A stretch of DNA of 64,000 nucleotides from Nitrospirota bacterium (GTDB lineage Bacteria > Nitrospirota > Nitrospiria > Nitrospirales > Nitrospiraceae), in assembly GCA_030645475.1 (NCBI GenBank), contig JAUSMA010000060.1:186001-250000 (forward strand), written 5' to 3'. Under the pieces are notes generated by a model, which was given only the letters and a program-made list of their open reading frames with translations, searched no databases and was not told the DNA's origin. How positions within the stretch are numbered: position 1 is the first letter of the stretch; the number at the start of each line of letters is the position of its first letter. Both the position numbers and the translations under genes were made by a program. This document shows positions 18,885 to 25,011 of this stretch, one piece after another.

Positions 18885-19517
18885 TTACGCCGATTGTGCA
18901 TGTCGAGCTGGAGTAAACGATGAAGCCACTTTGGCGAGATCTCCCTGCAGCCCGATTATGACCAGGACATCATTGACGCGAAGGATGAGGGCATCGTCTG
19001 GCGGTACGAGAAATGGGCCGCGAAGGACCGTGACCAGACGAATCGATAGCGGAAGCGCCATCTCGGCGAGAGTCTTTCCGATGACTGGTGATCCCTGGAC
19101 CACAGGGAACCGTTCAATGGCCGCAGTACGAAGACTCAGGTCTTGTTGCAGAGTCAGAAGTTCATGGTGGATCGTTTCCTGTTTGAGCTCACGGATACGA
19201 CTGTCGACGCCAAGCAACGTTCGTTTAAGCTGCTGAATGCGCTCGCCAGCCTGACTCAGGAGACGCTCCAGTTGATCGGATGGGAGGGTTGACTCATGGC
19301 TAAAGGGAGGTCGTCTAGCACAGAGCGTCGCAATCTGATATCCGAGCTCACCGTGAACCTGTTCGATTTGGCTCAGCAAGCTCGAGGCCTGGCTGTGCAA
19401 GCGGAGTACTTGCACCTTGCGGTTGACTCGCTCAGCAATCGCCAACACGGTTTCATAGATGGCGCTACTGGTGATCGACAGTTCTTGTTGAATACGGCCA
19501 AGCAGTTCAAGCGACAT
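18885..19517 (-). CDS. TrkA-C (RCK_C) domain protein with N-terminal helical region
   Basis: 210 aa from the ATG at 19517 (MSLELLGRIQQEL). The first ~130 residues are predicted helical with coiled-coil character. Residues about 135-205 form an RCK_C/TrkA-C ligand-binding domain (FPVVQGSPVIGKTLAEMALP, ILRVNDVLVIIGLQGDL). There is no NAD-binding RCK_N domain and no channel pore. TrkA-C domains bind small ligands such as cyclic dinucleotides and gate K+ or other transporters. The left dif-like site begins only 15 bases upstream of the start, so provirus entry has replaced whatever lay upstream. The ribosome site is weak (AAGAG). Confidence 0.75.
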   Translation of the reverse strand: MSLELLGRIQQELSITSSAIYETVLAIAERVNRKVQVLRLHSQASSLLSQIEQVHGELGYQIATLCARRPPFSHESTLPSDQLERLLSQAGERIQQLKRTLLGVDSRIRELKQETIHHELLTLQQDLSLRTAAIERFPVVQGSPVIGKTLAEMALPLSIRLVTVLRGPFLVPPDDALILRVNDVLVIIGLQGDLAKVASSFTPARHAQSA

Positions 19518-19532
19518 TCTTGGATATCTCTT

Positions 19533-19560
19533 ACGTCTGATAAGAACTATTATGTAAACT
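19533..19560 (+). other. Left dif-like Xer recombination site (attL)
   Basis: A 28-bp site with XerC-side arm ACGTCTGATAA, central hexamer GAACTA and XerD-side arm TTATGTAAACT. The XerD arm is identical to the one I recall for the Bacillus subtilis dif site and close to the E. coli arm TTATGTTAAAT. The same structure in the same orientation recurs at 31237-31264. The site marks the left end of the provirus. Confidence 0.85.
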
Positions 19561-19708
19561 CGTAACGAAGGGAGACCTGGGTAGGCACCACGATCTGACG
19601 GCCTCCCATGCCAACCCACGTAACTCTACCCCTTCACTGCTCTTGGGTCAATTCTGAGCGTTTCTCCTCCTCGCTAGGCTTATCGGATCACCATTTTGTG
19701 GGGGTCCG

Positions 19709-20116
19709 ATGAATCGCGCACCTGTTCTGAAATTTCCTCAGCCTGAACTCCGCTCCTTCTCGGTCGATCCCAAAACCAAGGAAGTCGTTATCCGCGTCTT
19801 CGTGGGGGATGCCCTCTGCGCGGACGTGGTCAACACTCTGCAAGCCCTGGAAGGGCTCGTGGGGCATCTCCGCATGATTCAGGAGTCCTGTTATCGGCAA
19901 GTGAAGTCCGACGTCGCCCTAGAGCAACGGAAGCGCCGACATATCGAAATCGCTCGGACCTATCAACGGCTCCGGCTCTCCGGTCTGAAGCATCGGGCGG
20001 CGATCAATTCCATTTTCATCGATCCGGCTTTTTCGGATCTTCAGGCGTCAACCGCCAACATTGCGTGGTGGGTGAAAGCCTATGGGCTCTCTTCGAAGCC
20101 GGAGGAGCCCTCATGA
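19709..20116 (+). CDS. Provirus ORF 1: unknown protein, possible DNA-binding helical C-terminus
   Basis: 135 aa, the first gene inside the left end; GTGGGGG lies upstream of the ATG. I recognise no family. Residues 15-45 look like a small beta unit (RSFSVDPKTKEVVIRVFVGD). Residues 45-120 are helical and basic (EQRKRRHIEIARTYQRLRLS, with WWVKAYGL near the end), compatible with a helix-turn-helix. Its position beside the recombination site would suit a regulator or an Xer accessory factor, but this is inference from location only. The stop overlaps a possible 28-aa frame in an ATGA junction. Confidence 0.65.
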   Translation: MNRAPVLKFPQPELRSFSVDPKTKEVVIRVFVGDALCADVVNTLQALEGLVGHLRMIQESCYRQVKSDVALEQRKRRHIEIARTYQRLRLSGLKHRAAINSIFIDPAFSDLQASTANIAWWVKAYGLSSKPEEPS

Positions 20117-20199
20117 TTCGTTTGGTTGTTATTTGTCCGTCTGTTCCGTTGGCGGGGGCTGGCCCTATGGCCAAGCCTCCCGCGCCGTCTAAGTCTTAG
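20113..20199 (+). CDS. Possible 28-aa coupled peptide
   Basis: An ATG overlapping the stop of provirus ORF 1 (ATGA) opens a 28-residue frame, hydrophobic at first (MIRLVVICPSVPLAGAG) and then Pro/Lys-rich, ending just before the hairpin at 20200. Overlap coupling is common in this element, but nothing else supports expression. It may be only a leader for the hairpin. Confidence 0.3.
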   Translation: MIRLVVICPSVPLAGAGPMAKPPAPSKS

Positions 20200-20229
20200 A
20201 GAGAGAGTTCTTTCTTAAGAACTCTCTCT
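20200..20229 (+). promoter_or_regulatory. Perfect 13-bp stem-loop in the provirus control region
   Basis: Arms 20200-20212 (AGAGAGAGTTCTT) and 20217-20229 are exact inverted repeats separated by the 4-base loop TCTT. No T-tract follows, so it is not a standard terminator. It lies in the only sizeable non-coding stretch of the early region (20200-20285). Candidates are an attenuator, a replication-origin hairpin or an operator. Confidence 0.6.
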
Positions 20230-20259
20230 AACTAAGAAGGCGTAAGCCTCAACCCTAGG

Positions 20260-20276
20260 TGTCGCACAGTGCGACA
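20260..20276. promoter_or_regulatory. Dyad symmetry TGTCGCA-CAG-TGCGACA, probable operator
   Basis: Two 7-bp perfect inverted half-sites with a 3-base spacer, ending 9 bases before the ATG of the winged-helix gene at 20286. This is the geometry expected for a dimeric repressor site, and autoregulation by the adjacent protein is the simplest reading (inference). It would also fold as an RNA hairpin that could mask the ribosome site. Confidence 0.5.
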
Positions 20277-20285
20277 GGTGGCGAG

Positions 20286-20840
20286 ATGAAGGTTCACAAC
20301 CTCAACCTCTACGTCCAAAGCTTGAAAGGGGTCTCGCTCTTAGAGCGGCATCTCCTCTTGACGGTCCTCTCAGTCTATCGGAACCGGAACCCGCCTGCCC
20401 TCTCGATTGATAAATGGGCGGACCGGCTGGGAGTGCATCGAGCGTCAATCTATCGAGCGTTGAACCATTTGGAGGGCACCTATCTTGAGCGTATCAACCG
20501 ACCAGGACGAACCAACTTGTTTAAGCCAACATCCCGGCTTTGCGCGATGGTTTACGGCGGAAGCCATCAAGGAAAGACGGCTACCTCAACCACTCCGGGG
20601 CCTGTGCGTAGATTGCGGGATCAGCGCCCGAATCATGCCGGACCCGTTCCACCAAAAAGAGCGGCCACTGTGTCCAGACCATTGGCTCGACCGGAGACGG
20701 GACGCCATCGAGATTCTAGCCACGCGGTGCAACCTACCGGCCAGCTCTCTGAAATTCAGCGACTTATTATGGCCATCAGCGAGGGCATACCTCCTGAAAG
20801 TGGGCCGAACGAACAATGGGAAATGTTAGTGAAACGATAA
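20286..20840 (+). CDS. Winged-helix (HTH_36/MarR-like) protein, likely replication or transcription regulator
   Basis: 184 aa from the ATG at 20286, preceded by AGGTGGCGAG; an in-frame GTG at 20259 overlaps the dyad. Residues 10-85 form a winged helix-turn-helix: SLLERHLLLTVLSVYRNRN, then LSIDKWADRLGVHRASIYRA, then a wing LERINRPGRTNLFKPT. This type occurs in phage and plasmid replication initiators and in regulators. After about residue 95 the frame turns into Pro/Arg/Ser-rich, poorly structured sequence, while the +1 frame from 20485 becomes strongly protein-like. Real coding therefore probably changes frame near 20540-20590, or two genes overlap. Confidence 0.65.
   Translation: MKVHNLNLYVQSLKGVSLLERHLLLTVLSVYRNRNPPALSIDKWADRLGVHRASIYRALNHLEGTYLERINRPGRTNLFKPTSRLCAMVYGGSHQGKTATSTTPGPVRRLRDQRPNHAGPVPPKRAATVSRPLARPETGRHRDSSHAVQPTGQLSEIQRLIMAISEGIPPESGPNEQWEMLVKR
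20485..20829 (+). CDS. Zinc-ribbon protein in the +1 frame of the winged-helix gene
   Basis: A 114-aa frame, TTG-initiated if independent. It contains LCVDCGISARIMPDPFHQKE then CPDHWLDRRRDAIEILATRC, so CxxC and CxxH form one probable zinc site, followed by helical sequence and an aromatic tail (FSDLLWPSARAYLLKV). Composition and third-position GC are more natural here than in the overlapping frame after about 20550. It is either the C-terminal half of a frameshifted fusion with the winged-helix protein or a separate overlapping gene. Confidence 0.5.
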   Translation: MSVSTDQDEPTCLSQHPGFARWFTAEAIKERRLPQPLRGLCVDCGISARIMPDPFHQKERPLCPDHWLDRRRDAIEILATRCNLPASSLKFSDLLWPSARAYLLKVGRTNNGKC

Positions 20841-20857
20841 TGGGAGGGCTTGGAGAC

Positions 20858-21184
20858 ATGAAGACGACCACGAAACCGAATCGACCACGACGGCGGGCTT
20901 GTCATATCTGCTCGGAGTTTTCAGAAGAAGCCATGTATCTGCTTCACGGGAAAAATATCTGTGAAAAATGCGGCGTCTTAGCGGTGCAACGGTACTCTGA
21001 ACTCGCCAACGAACCGCTCGGCGATCCATCCAGCAAGGTGCATTTGAAGTTCGCCGGTTTCCTCGCGCTGTGCCTGCTCATGATGGGCCTTGCGGCCTGT
21101 GACGGCGGCTCTGATTCGGTCGATATGACGGGTACGCAGAAGTGTACGGTGACGGTGAACGAAAAGGAGAAACCATGCCATTGA
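20858..21184 (+). CDS. Zinc-finger protein with C-terminal membrane/lipoprotein segment
   Basis: 108 aa from the ATG at 20858 (GGAG nearby); earlier in-frame ATGs at 20816 and 20840 are possible, the latter forming a TAATG junction with the previous stop. Residues 12-40 are a zinc finger (ACHICSEF ... ICEKCGVLAVQRY). Residues 62-82 are hydrophobic (KFAGFLALCLLMMGLAAC). That second part looks exactly like a lipoprotein signal with lipobox GLAAC, and a GTG at 21038 could start a separate 48-aa lipoprotein. The product is thus either a zinc-finger membrane protein or two nested genes. Confidence 0.55.
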   Translation: MKTTTKPNRPRRRACHICSEFSEEAMYLLHGKNICEKCGVLAVQRYSELANEPLGDPSSKVHLKFAGFLALCLLMMGLAACDGGSDSVDMTGTQKCTVTVNEKEKPCH

Positions 21185-21381
21185 AGACGAAGCAGGCGGC
21201 GCGGCTGGAGATGGCTTGCCCGTTCTGTGATGATCCGGCGAACGTGAAGAGCTGCAAAGGGACCGGGCGCGGCGCGAGTGGCCAAGACTGGTACTGGCGC
21301 TGTAATTGTGGGGCTCGCGGGTTCTTTCCCGAGAAGCATTTTCAGTCGCTGGATAAGGCGAAAAAAATCTCTCAATGCTAG
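21175..21381 (+). CDS. Small zinc-ribbon protein
   Basis: 68 aa from the ATG at 21175 with an AAAAGGAGAAACC site, overlapping the previous stop. It contains ACPFCDDPANVKSC and WRCNCGARGFF, i.e. CxxC with CxC, one probable zinc ribbon of the kind found in Alpha-type phage zinc proteins. This is the last gene of the first provirus transcript: a strong terminator follows at 21400. Its stop codon lies inside the first copy of a 14-bp tandem duplication. Confidence 0.7.
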   Translation: MPLKTKQAARLEMACPFCDDPANVKSCKGTGRGASGQDWYWRCNCGARGFFPEKHFQSLDKAKKISQC

Positions 21382-21401
21382 CAATGGAATGCTAGCAATG
21401 G
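21374..21401 (+). repeat. Exact 14-bp tandem duplication across a stop codon
   Basis: AATGCTAGCAATGG occurs twice in tandem (21374-21387 and 21388-21401). The stop codon TAG of the zinc-ribbon gene is in the first copy. The second copy abuts the terminator stem. It is probably a recent slippage event. Confidence 0.8.
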
Positions 21402-21433
21402 CGGGGGGCTAGACGGCTCCCCGCCTTTTTTTT
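21400..21433 (+). terminator. Rho-independent terminator of the early provirus operon
   Basis: The stem GGCGGGG (21400-21406) pairs with CCCCGCC (21419-21425) and is followed at once by eight T residues (21426-21433). This is the clearest intrinsic terminator in the window and separates the regulatory block from the packaging/capsid block. Confidence 0.92.
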
Positions 21434-21446
21434 ATCCTGCTCGCGT

Positions 21447-21779
21447 ATGACGATCATTCGCGCATGCGTAACACTGAGAGGGAACGATGGGAGTGTTAAG
21501 CGATACGACCTCAACGAAGCCCAAGCCTCCGCGCTCCTCAAAGAAAAGCCCTTCTTTGCCCCCCTCATCCGCGCCGGGATCGGCTACCTTGGAAACCATC
21601 CAGAGCTTGCAGAAGCAAATAGCGGAACTGGAAGCGAAGGACCAGGCGAACGGCGAATTGACCAAGACGCAAGCGGCGAAGCTGGACGCCCTGGAAGCGG
21701 AATTGAAAGAACTGAAGGCCGTAAAGACCCCCCAGGGCTCCGCTTCTTCCCAGGAGGAAGTCAGCCAATCCTCCCCTAG
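21447..21779 (+). CDS. Provirus ORF, N-terminal part of a probable frame-switching gene
   Basis: An ATG at 21447 opens a frame whose first ~46 residues look strongly coding (VTLRGNDGSVKRYDLNEAQA, then FFAPLIRAGIGYL, with C-rich third codon positions). From about 21585 the frame becomes Gly/Arg/Pro-rich and the +1 frame becomes a good coiled coil. No ribosome site is visible at this ATG, so the start is uncertain. It is read together with the frame at 21487 as one gene with a +1 frameshift, or as overlapping genes. Confidence 0.45.
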   Translation: MTIIRACVTLRGNDGSVKRYDLNEAQASALLKEKPFFAPLIRAGIGYLGNHPELAEANSGTGSEGPGERRIDQDASGEAGRPGSGIERTEGRKDPPGLRFFPGGSQPILP

Positions 21780-21807
21780 TCGTTTGGCTCTGTGGTGTCC
21801 GTGGTAA
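21487..21807 (+). CDS. Coiled-coil protein in the +1 frame
   Basis: 106 aa from an ATG at 21487 with a good GAGAGGGAACG site. Residues 33-80 form a clear heptad coiled coil (ATLETIQSLQKQIAELEA, LDALEAELKELKAV). The first 32 residues are Ser/Pro/Lys-rich, and over that stretch the overlapping frame from 21447 is the more natural. The protein could be a small scaffold or assembly factor just ahead of the packaging genes (inference). Confidence 0.6.
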   Translation: MGVLSDTTSTKPKPPRSSKKSPSLPPSSAPGSATLETIQSLQKQIAELEAKDQANGELTKTQAAKLDALEAELKELKAVKTPQGSASSQEEVSQSSPSRLALWCPW

Positions 21808-21811
21808 TTTT

Positions 21812-22249
21812 ATGAGCGACCAAGAAAAAGATGTGGAACAAGTCCTCGCCGAAGCGGAAGCGATCCGCTCAGGTGGCACGGCGGGCGCTGCCTCACCCCA
21901 AGCCGGGGCAGCTCACGGCGGACAGGCAGAGGGGCAACCCTCTGCCGGTCCTTCGCCTTCGTGGGAACAGTACACGACCGAAGGCAACTTGTGCGCCATG
22001 TATGGAGACGTGTTCCTCCGCAAGTTCGGCTGCGATCCGCTTGGACCTGAAGAAAAAGCAATGGCGGTGCAAGCCTGGGCGGAGACCTTGGCAAAGTGGT
22101 TTCCATCGATCAAGGAAGTGATGGGGCCTGAACTCCGCTTGCTCACGATTTACGGCCTCCCGGTGGCCGGTAGGATGATGGAATCATGGATGTCTGCACC
22201 GTCGCAGGAATCGTCGGGCGGCGCGGAAGCGGGAAAACTACACTCCTAA
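21812..22249 (+). CDS. Provirus protein of unknown function upstream of the ATPase
   Basis: 145 aa. The first 50 residues are acidic then Gly/Ala/Pro-rich and probably disordered. Residues 50-135 are a compact helical domain (GDVFLRKFGCDPLGPEEKAM, WAETLAKWFPSIKEVMGPE). No membrane helix or motif is recognised. Its end overlaps the ATPase start by 64 bases, so the two are coupled; a packaging-complex partner is plausible by location only. Confidence 0.7.
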   Translation: MSDQEKDVEQVLAEAEAIRSGGTAGAASPQAGAAHGGQAEGQPSAGPSPSWEQYTTEGNLCAMYGDVFLRKFGCDPLGPEEKAMAVQAWAETLAKWFPSIKEVMGPELRLLTIYGLPVAGRMMESWMSAPSQESSGGAEAGKLHS

Positions 22250-22731
22250 AGACGCTGGCGGCGGCTCAGCGCCGGGTGATCTTCTGGGACTGGCGCGGCG
22301 AATATGAAGGTGAGCGAGTTGGACTTGACGACCTCCCCAAGCTGCTCAATAAAAAACGCTTCACGGCGGTCTATCGACCTGGGGCTGGCGATCTGGTCAA
22401 AGAGTTCGATGCCCTCTGCCATGTGGTGCGCTGCCTGGGGAAGGATCTCACGTTCTGTTGTGATGAAATTTCGCTCGTTACGCCAAATTACAAAGAAGGC
22501 GGGTTCGGTTTGCTCTTGCGCTACTCCCGACCCCAACGAATCAATCTATTCTGGGCAACTCAACGGGCCACGAGAATTCCGGGTGTCCTCATGAGCGAGG
22601 TCAACCGGCTCTATGTGTTCCATCTCCATCAGCGAAGTGACTTGCAGGCCTTGGCGAATGTCGTAGACCCTGAAGCCTTGGGACGTGTGGCGGCGTTACC
22701 GCCTCATGAATATCTAACCGTCAACCTGTGA
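22186..22731 (+). CDS. A32/HerA-FtsK-type genome-packaging ATPase
   Basis: 181 aa. Walker A is GRRGSGKTT (11-19, K17), Walker B is LTFCCDE (88-94, D93/E94), and a conserved Gln follows in FWATQR (Q126), the arrangement of the FtsK/HerA superfamily. The short single-domain form is typical of the packaging ATPases of membrane-containing double-jelly-roll viruses (PRD1 P9, PM2 P9 class), which drive DNA into a preformed capsid. It is far too short for FtsK, VirB4 or a tailed-phage terminase and has no nuclease domain. It is one gene ahead of the capsid candidate, the usual neighbourhood. The ATG lies inside the upstream gene. Confidence 0.88.
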   Translation: MDVCTVAGIVGRRGSGKTTLLKTLAAAQRRVIFWDWRGEYEGERVGLDDLPKLLNKKRFTAVYRPGAGDLVKEFDALCHVVRCLGKDLTFCCDEISLVTPNYKEGGFGLLLRYSRPQRINLFWATQRATRIPGVLMSEVNRLYVFHLHQRSDLQALANVVDPEALGRVAALPPHEYLTVNL

Positions 22732-22741
22732 GAGGTTCTCT

Positions 22742-23026
22742 ATGTCGCTCATTCCTTCCATGTCGAAAGTCAAAATGTTCGCCTGGGGTGCCCTGGGCTT
22801 TGCCGTGACCGCCTACGCGGTGACGCGGCTGGCTCCGGGCCTCGCGGCCTTCGTCGGTCTCAATCCTGGCGGTAGCGCCATTCCGAACGGGAGCATCTTG
22901 ACTCCCCCGAACGTGAACGAACTGATGGGCCGCGCCGGAAGCACACCAGCGGCGGCTCAGCAAACCGCCCTGACTCCGTTTACGGTGAGCGGGCGCAACA
23001 ACATCATGGATACGATTCTGGCCTAG
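22742..23026 (+). CDS. Small N-terminally anchored membrane protein
   Basis: 94 aa. One hydrophobic helix (about 11-33, FAWGALGFAVTAYAVTRL) is followed by a Pro/Gly/Ser-rich tail (NPGGSAIPNGSILTPPNVN) and a short amphipathic end. A GAGAGG site precedes the ATG. Lying between the ATPase and the capsid gene, it is a likely structural protein of the internal membrane (inference). Confidence 0.7.
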   Translation: MSLIPSMSKVKMFAWGALGFAVTAYAVTRLAPGLAAFVGLNPGGSAIPNGSILTPPNVNELMGRAGSTPAAAQQTALTPFTVSGRNNIMDTILA

Positions 23027-23079
23027 GCAGTGGCTTAGGTATTTATTTTCTCTCGGCTTGGGAGAAAGCAGTATGACCG

Positions 23080-24198
23080 ATGCACGCAACCCTCAGCCTC
23101 GACGACGCGATTAACTCCGCGCTTCAGATCAAGCCCCTCGAACGAGAATCGCATCTGTTCCGCAACTTCCCACATTTCCACCGTGAAGACGGTTTGCTCT
23201 TGCCGGTGCCGAAGGGCTGCGCGGAGCAAATCGAAGACACCATCGGCAGCATGTCCTTTGCCTGGGCCACGGTCTCGACGACGCCTGTGATGCAGCGCCT
23301 TCAGATCATCCATAAGTCGCTCCTTCGCCGGTTGACGCTCCGCATTGCCGGAACCTATGACCAGTCTGTCGGAGCGGAGTCTCAGGCGACTGAGGGCAAC
23401 CCGGTGTTGTGGGAGGAAATCCGCTTGAACGTGGATGGCCGGACCATCCGCCCGATCCATGGCGCGGTGCTGTACGAGATGAACAAGCTGGTGGAAGCGG
23501 GAAGCCCGCCGAAGACGGACCCGGCAACCGGGGTTGCGGCGTCGAAGGCCTTCTCCGTGACGCTCTCCTACGACATGGGCTTTCTCGACGCGGATGAACC
23601 GGACGTGCGGGAAAAGTCGCTGCTCGATCTCTCACAGTACGCGAACGTCTACCTGGAAATTACACCGGGACCGTTCAACCGCTATGTCTCCGGCAACACG
23701 CAGGCCAACATGGCGGCAACCGTGACGATCTCCGGCCTCTTCGTGATCGGGCCGCGCAGGCTGCCCCAGTCGCATCATGAAATGCTCATGACGCAGGTGA
23801 TCGATATGAACGTCACGGGAAACGACCGAAGCTTTCAACTCACGCGAGCCAAGCTCTTACTGCGCGGCTTGTGGCTCCGGTGCGGCAATCTGACCGGCAC
23901 GCCGGTCGTGACTGCTACGACTCCCCTCACCAACTTAGGTGTGCGCGGAAAGCTGGTTCGTGGTGGATCGATTGAGCCCAAGGTCAAACAGGGCGTCGGC
24001 TATTACAGCTCCCAGGTCGGATACGGGCGCAACGGGATTGCCTTGACGGCTGGGCACCTGTGGCTCGACTTCGCGCACAACAAGAAGCTGGCGGCGATGC
24101 TCATCGGTGACACGCTGGCGGATCTCAACTTGATCCTGGACACATCCGCCACGGCGAACTATCTGTTGCAAGTGCGACAGAGCGCCTTGACTCGATAA
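23080..24198 (+). CDS. Putative double-jelly-roll major capsid protein
   Basis: 372 aa, close to the PRD1-type capsid protein (about 390 aa). There is no signal or membrane helix. It is rich in beta-strand-like segments with two similar blocks: LLRRLTLRIAGTYDQSVG (about 80-97), TVTISGLFVIGPRRL (about 215-229) and, in the second half, LLLRGLWLRCGNLTGTPVV (about 258-276) followed by GVRGKLVRGGSIEP. The pattern of a conserved basic-hydrophobic strand followed by GT/GN turns in each half would fit a duplicated jelly roll. It is the longest gene of the structural block and follows the packaging ATPase. Fold and function are inferred. A 13-codon frame starting at 23073 is better spaced from GGAG (23061) than this ATG. 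Confidence 0.72.
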   Translation: MHATLSLDDAINSALQIKPLERESHLFRNFPHFHREDGLLLPVPKGCAEQIEDTIGSMSFAWATVSTTPVMQRLQIIHKSLLRRLTLRIAGTYDQSVGAESQATEGNPVLWEEIRLNVDGRTIRPIHGAVLYEMNKLVEAGSPPKTDPATGVAASKAFSVTLSYDMGFLDADEPDVREKSLLDLSQYANVYLEITPGPFNRYVSGNTQANMAATVTISGLFVIGPRRLPQSHHEMLMTQVIDMNVTGNDRSFQLTRAKLLLRGLWLRCGNLTGTPVVTATTPLTNLGVRGKLVRGGSIEPKVKQGVGYYSSQVGYGRNGIALTAGHLWLDFAHNKKLAAMLIGDTLADLNLILDTSATANYLLQVRQSALTR

Positions 24199-24228
24199 AC
24201 AACCAAGGCCCACAGGGGCACTGATACG

Positions 24229-24253
24229 GGGCGGGGGCGAATCGCTCCCGCCC
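24229..24253 (+). other. Very stable GC stem-loop after the capsid gene
   Basis: GGGCGGG (24229-24235) pairs with CCCGCCC (24247-24253) and the inner GCG pairs with CGC around an AAT loop. With one G-T wobble this makes an 11-bp stem. No T-tract follows. It probably stabilises the capsid mRNA 3' end or partly attenuates transcription into the downstream genes. Confidence 0.6.
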
Positions 24254-24283
24254 TTCGACTCACTTCATAGGGGGAACTCAATC

Positions 24284-24427
24284 ATGGCTGAAATCTATTG
24301 CAACCCATGCGGCGGCACGGTCAACGCGGGCGGGCTCTGCCCTCACGCCAAACAGCCGAACGATTGTCCGCTCAAGAAGACGGAAGCGGAGCATATGGAA
24401 GACCTCGCAGAAGAGGAGAATCAATAA
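24284..24427 (+). CDS. Small zinc-ribbon protein
   Basis: 47 aa, ATG with an AGGGGGAACTC site. It contains YCNPCGGTVNAGGLCPH and NDCPL, giving four Cys and a His able to bind zinc, followed by an acidic tail (EDLAEEENQ). Its stop overlaps the next ATG (TAATG at 24425-24429). The role is unknown. Confidence 0.65.
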   Translation: MAEIYCNPCGGTVNAGGLCPHAKQPNDCPLKKTEAEHMEDLAEEENQ

Positions 24428-24999
24428 TGCTCGCCTGGCTTCCCTCTCTGATTTCCCTACTCATCGGTCTGCTCGGACAGTTCAACGCGGCTGACTGGGT
24501 GGCGCAGCATCCCAACGTCGCTATGGGCCTCGGGACGCTGGGAACGCTGGTGACGGCCTTGACGCGCTCCCCGATTCAATCGGCGGGGCCTTCGCCCGGA
24601 TCATTGGGCGGCTTTCGCATGTTTGCCGTCGTGCTCCTGGCGTTCGGTTGCACGGCTCCGGCCTTCGCGCTGGATGTGACGGTCACAGGGACACAGGTAT
24701 CGTTCGTATACACCGAACCTTCCACCAACCCGGACGGGTCAGTTTTGAGCGACCTCAGAGAAACGCGGCTGTACTTTCAGAAAGAGGGCGGCGTTCCAGA
24801 AATCGGCGCGACCACGCCAGCGACCAGGCCGCAAGGCGGCGGGCGGATTACGTCTACGCTGTTGGTGCCTGTGCTGCAAAATCAAGAAGCCAACGTTACG
24901 TTTTGGGCCACGGCGCTCGATCTTGTGGGCAATGAGTCGGCGCGATCGGTTGCGGTTGTGCAGCGCATTGATCGACTTTCACCAAGCGCGCCCGAATAG
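24427..24999 (+). CDS. Membrane protein with C-terminal fibronectin-like region
   Basis: 190 aa from the TAATG-coupled ATG at 24427. A first hydrophobic helix (LAWLPSLISLLIGLLGQF) and a weaker one (VAMGLGTLGTLVTAL) are followed at about residue 63 by what looks like a second export signal (MFAVVLLAFGCTAPAFA). After that comes a beta-rich module of about 110 residues (LDVTVTGTQVSFVYTEPS, VTFWATALDLVGNESARS) resembling a fibronectin/Ig domain. It may be one polytopic virion protein or two nested genes, the second starting at the internal ATG. Confidence 0.65.
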   Translation: MLAWLPSLISLLIGLLGQFNAADWVAQHPNVAMGLGTLGTLVTALTRSPIQSAGPSPGSLGGFRMFAVVLLAFGCTAPAFALDVTVTGTQVSFVYTEPSTNPDGSVLSDLRETRLYFQKEGGVPEIGATTPATRPQGGGRITSTLLVPVLQNQEANVTFWATALDLVGNESARSVAVVQRIDRLSPSAPE

Positions 25000-25011
25000 A
25001 AAGGCTCTGAC

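Noticed and set aside
22186-22731. ATPase as a plasmid-conjugation or chromosome-partition (FtsK) protein.
   Set aside because: It is only 181 aa, has no membrane or gamma domain, and lies inside a structural gene block.
23073-23114. 13-codon frame overlapping the capsid start (MTDARNPQPRRRD).
   Set aside because: Its ribosome-site spacing is good, but it is too short and unstructured. It may only affect capsid initiation.
24298-24426. Upstream extension of the membrane protein at 24427.
   Set aside because: The extra 43 residues are Arg-rich and overlap the small zinc-ribbon gene in another frame; TAATG coupling supports the later start.
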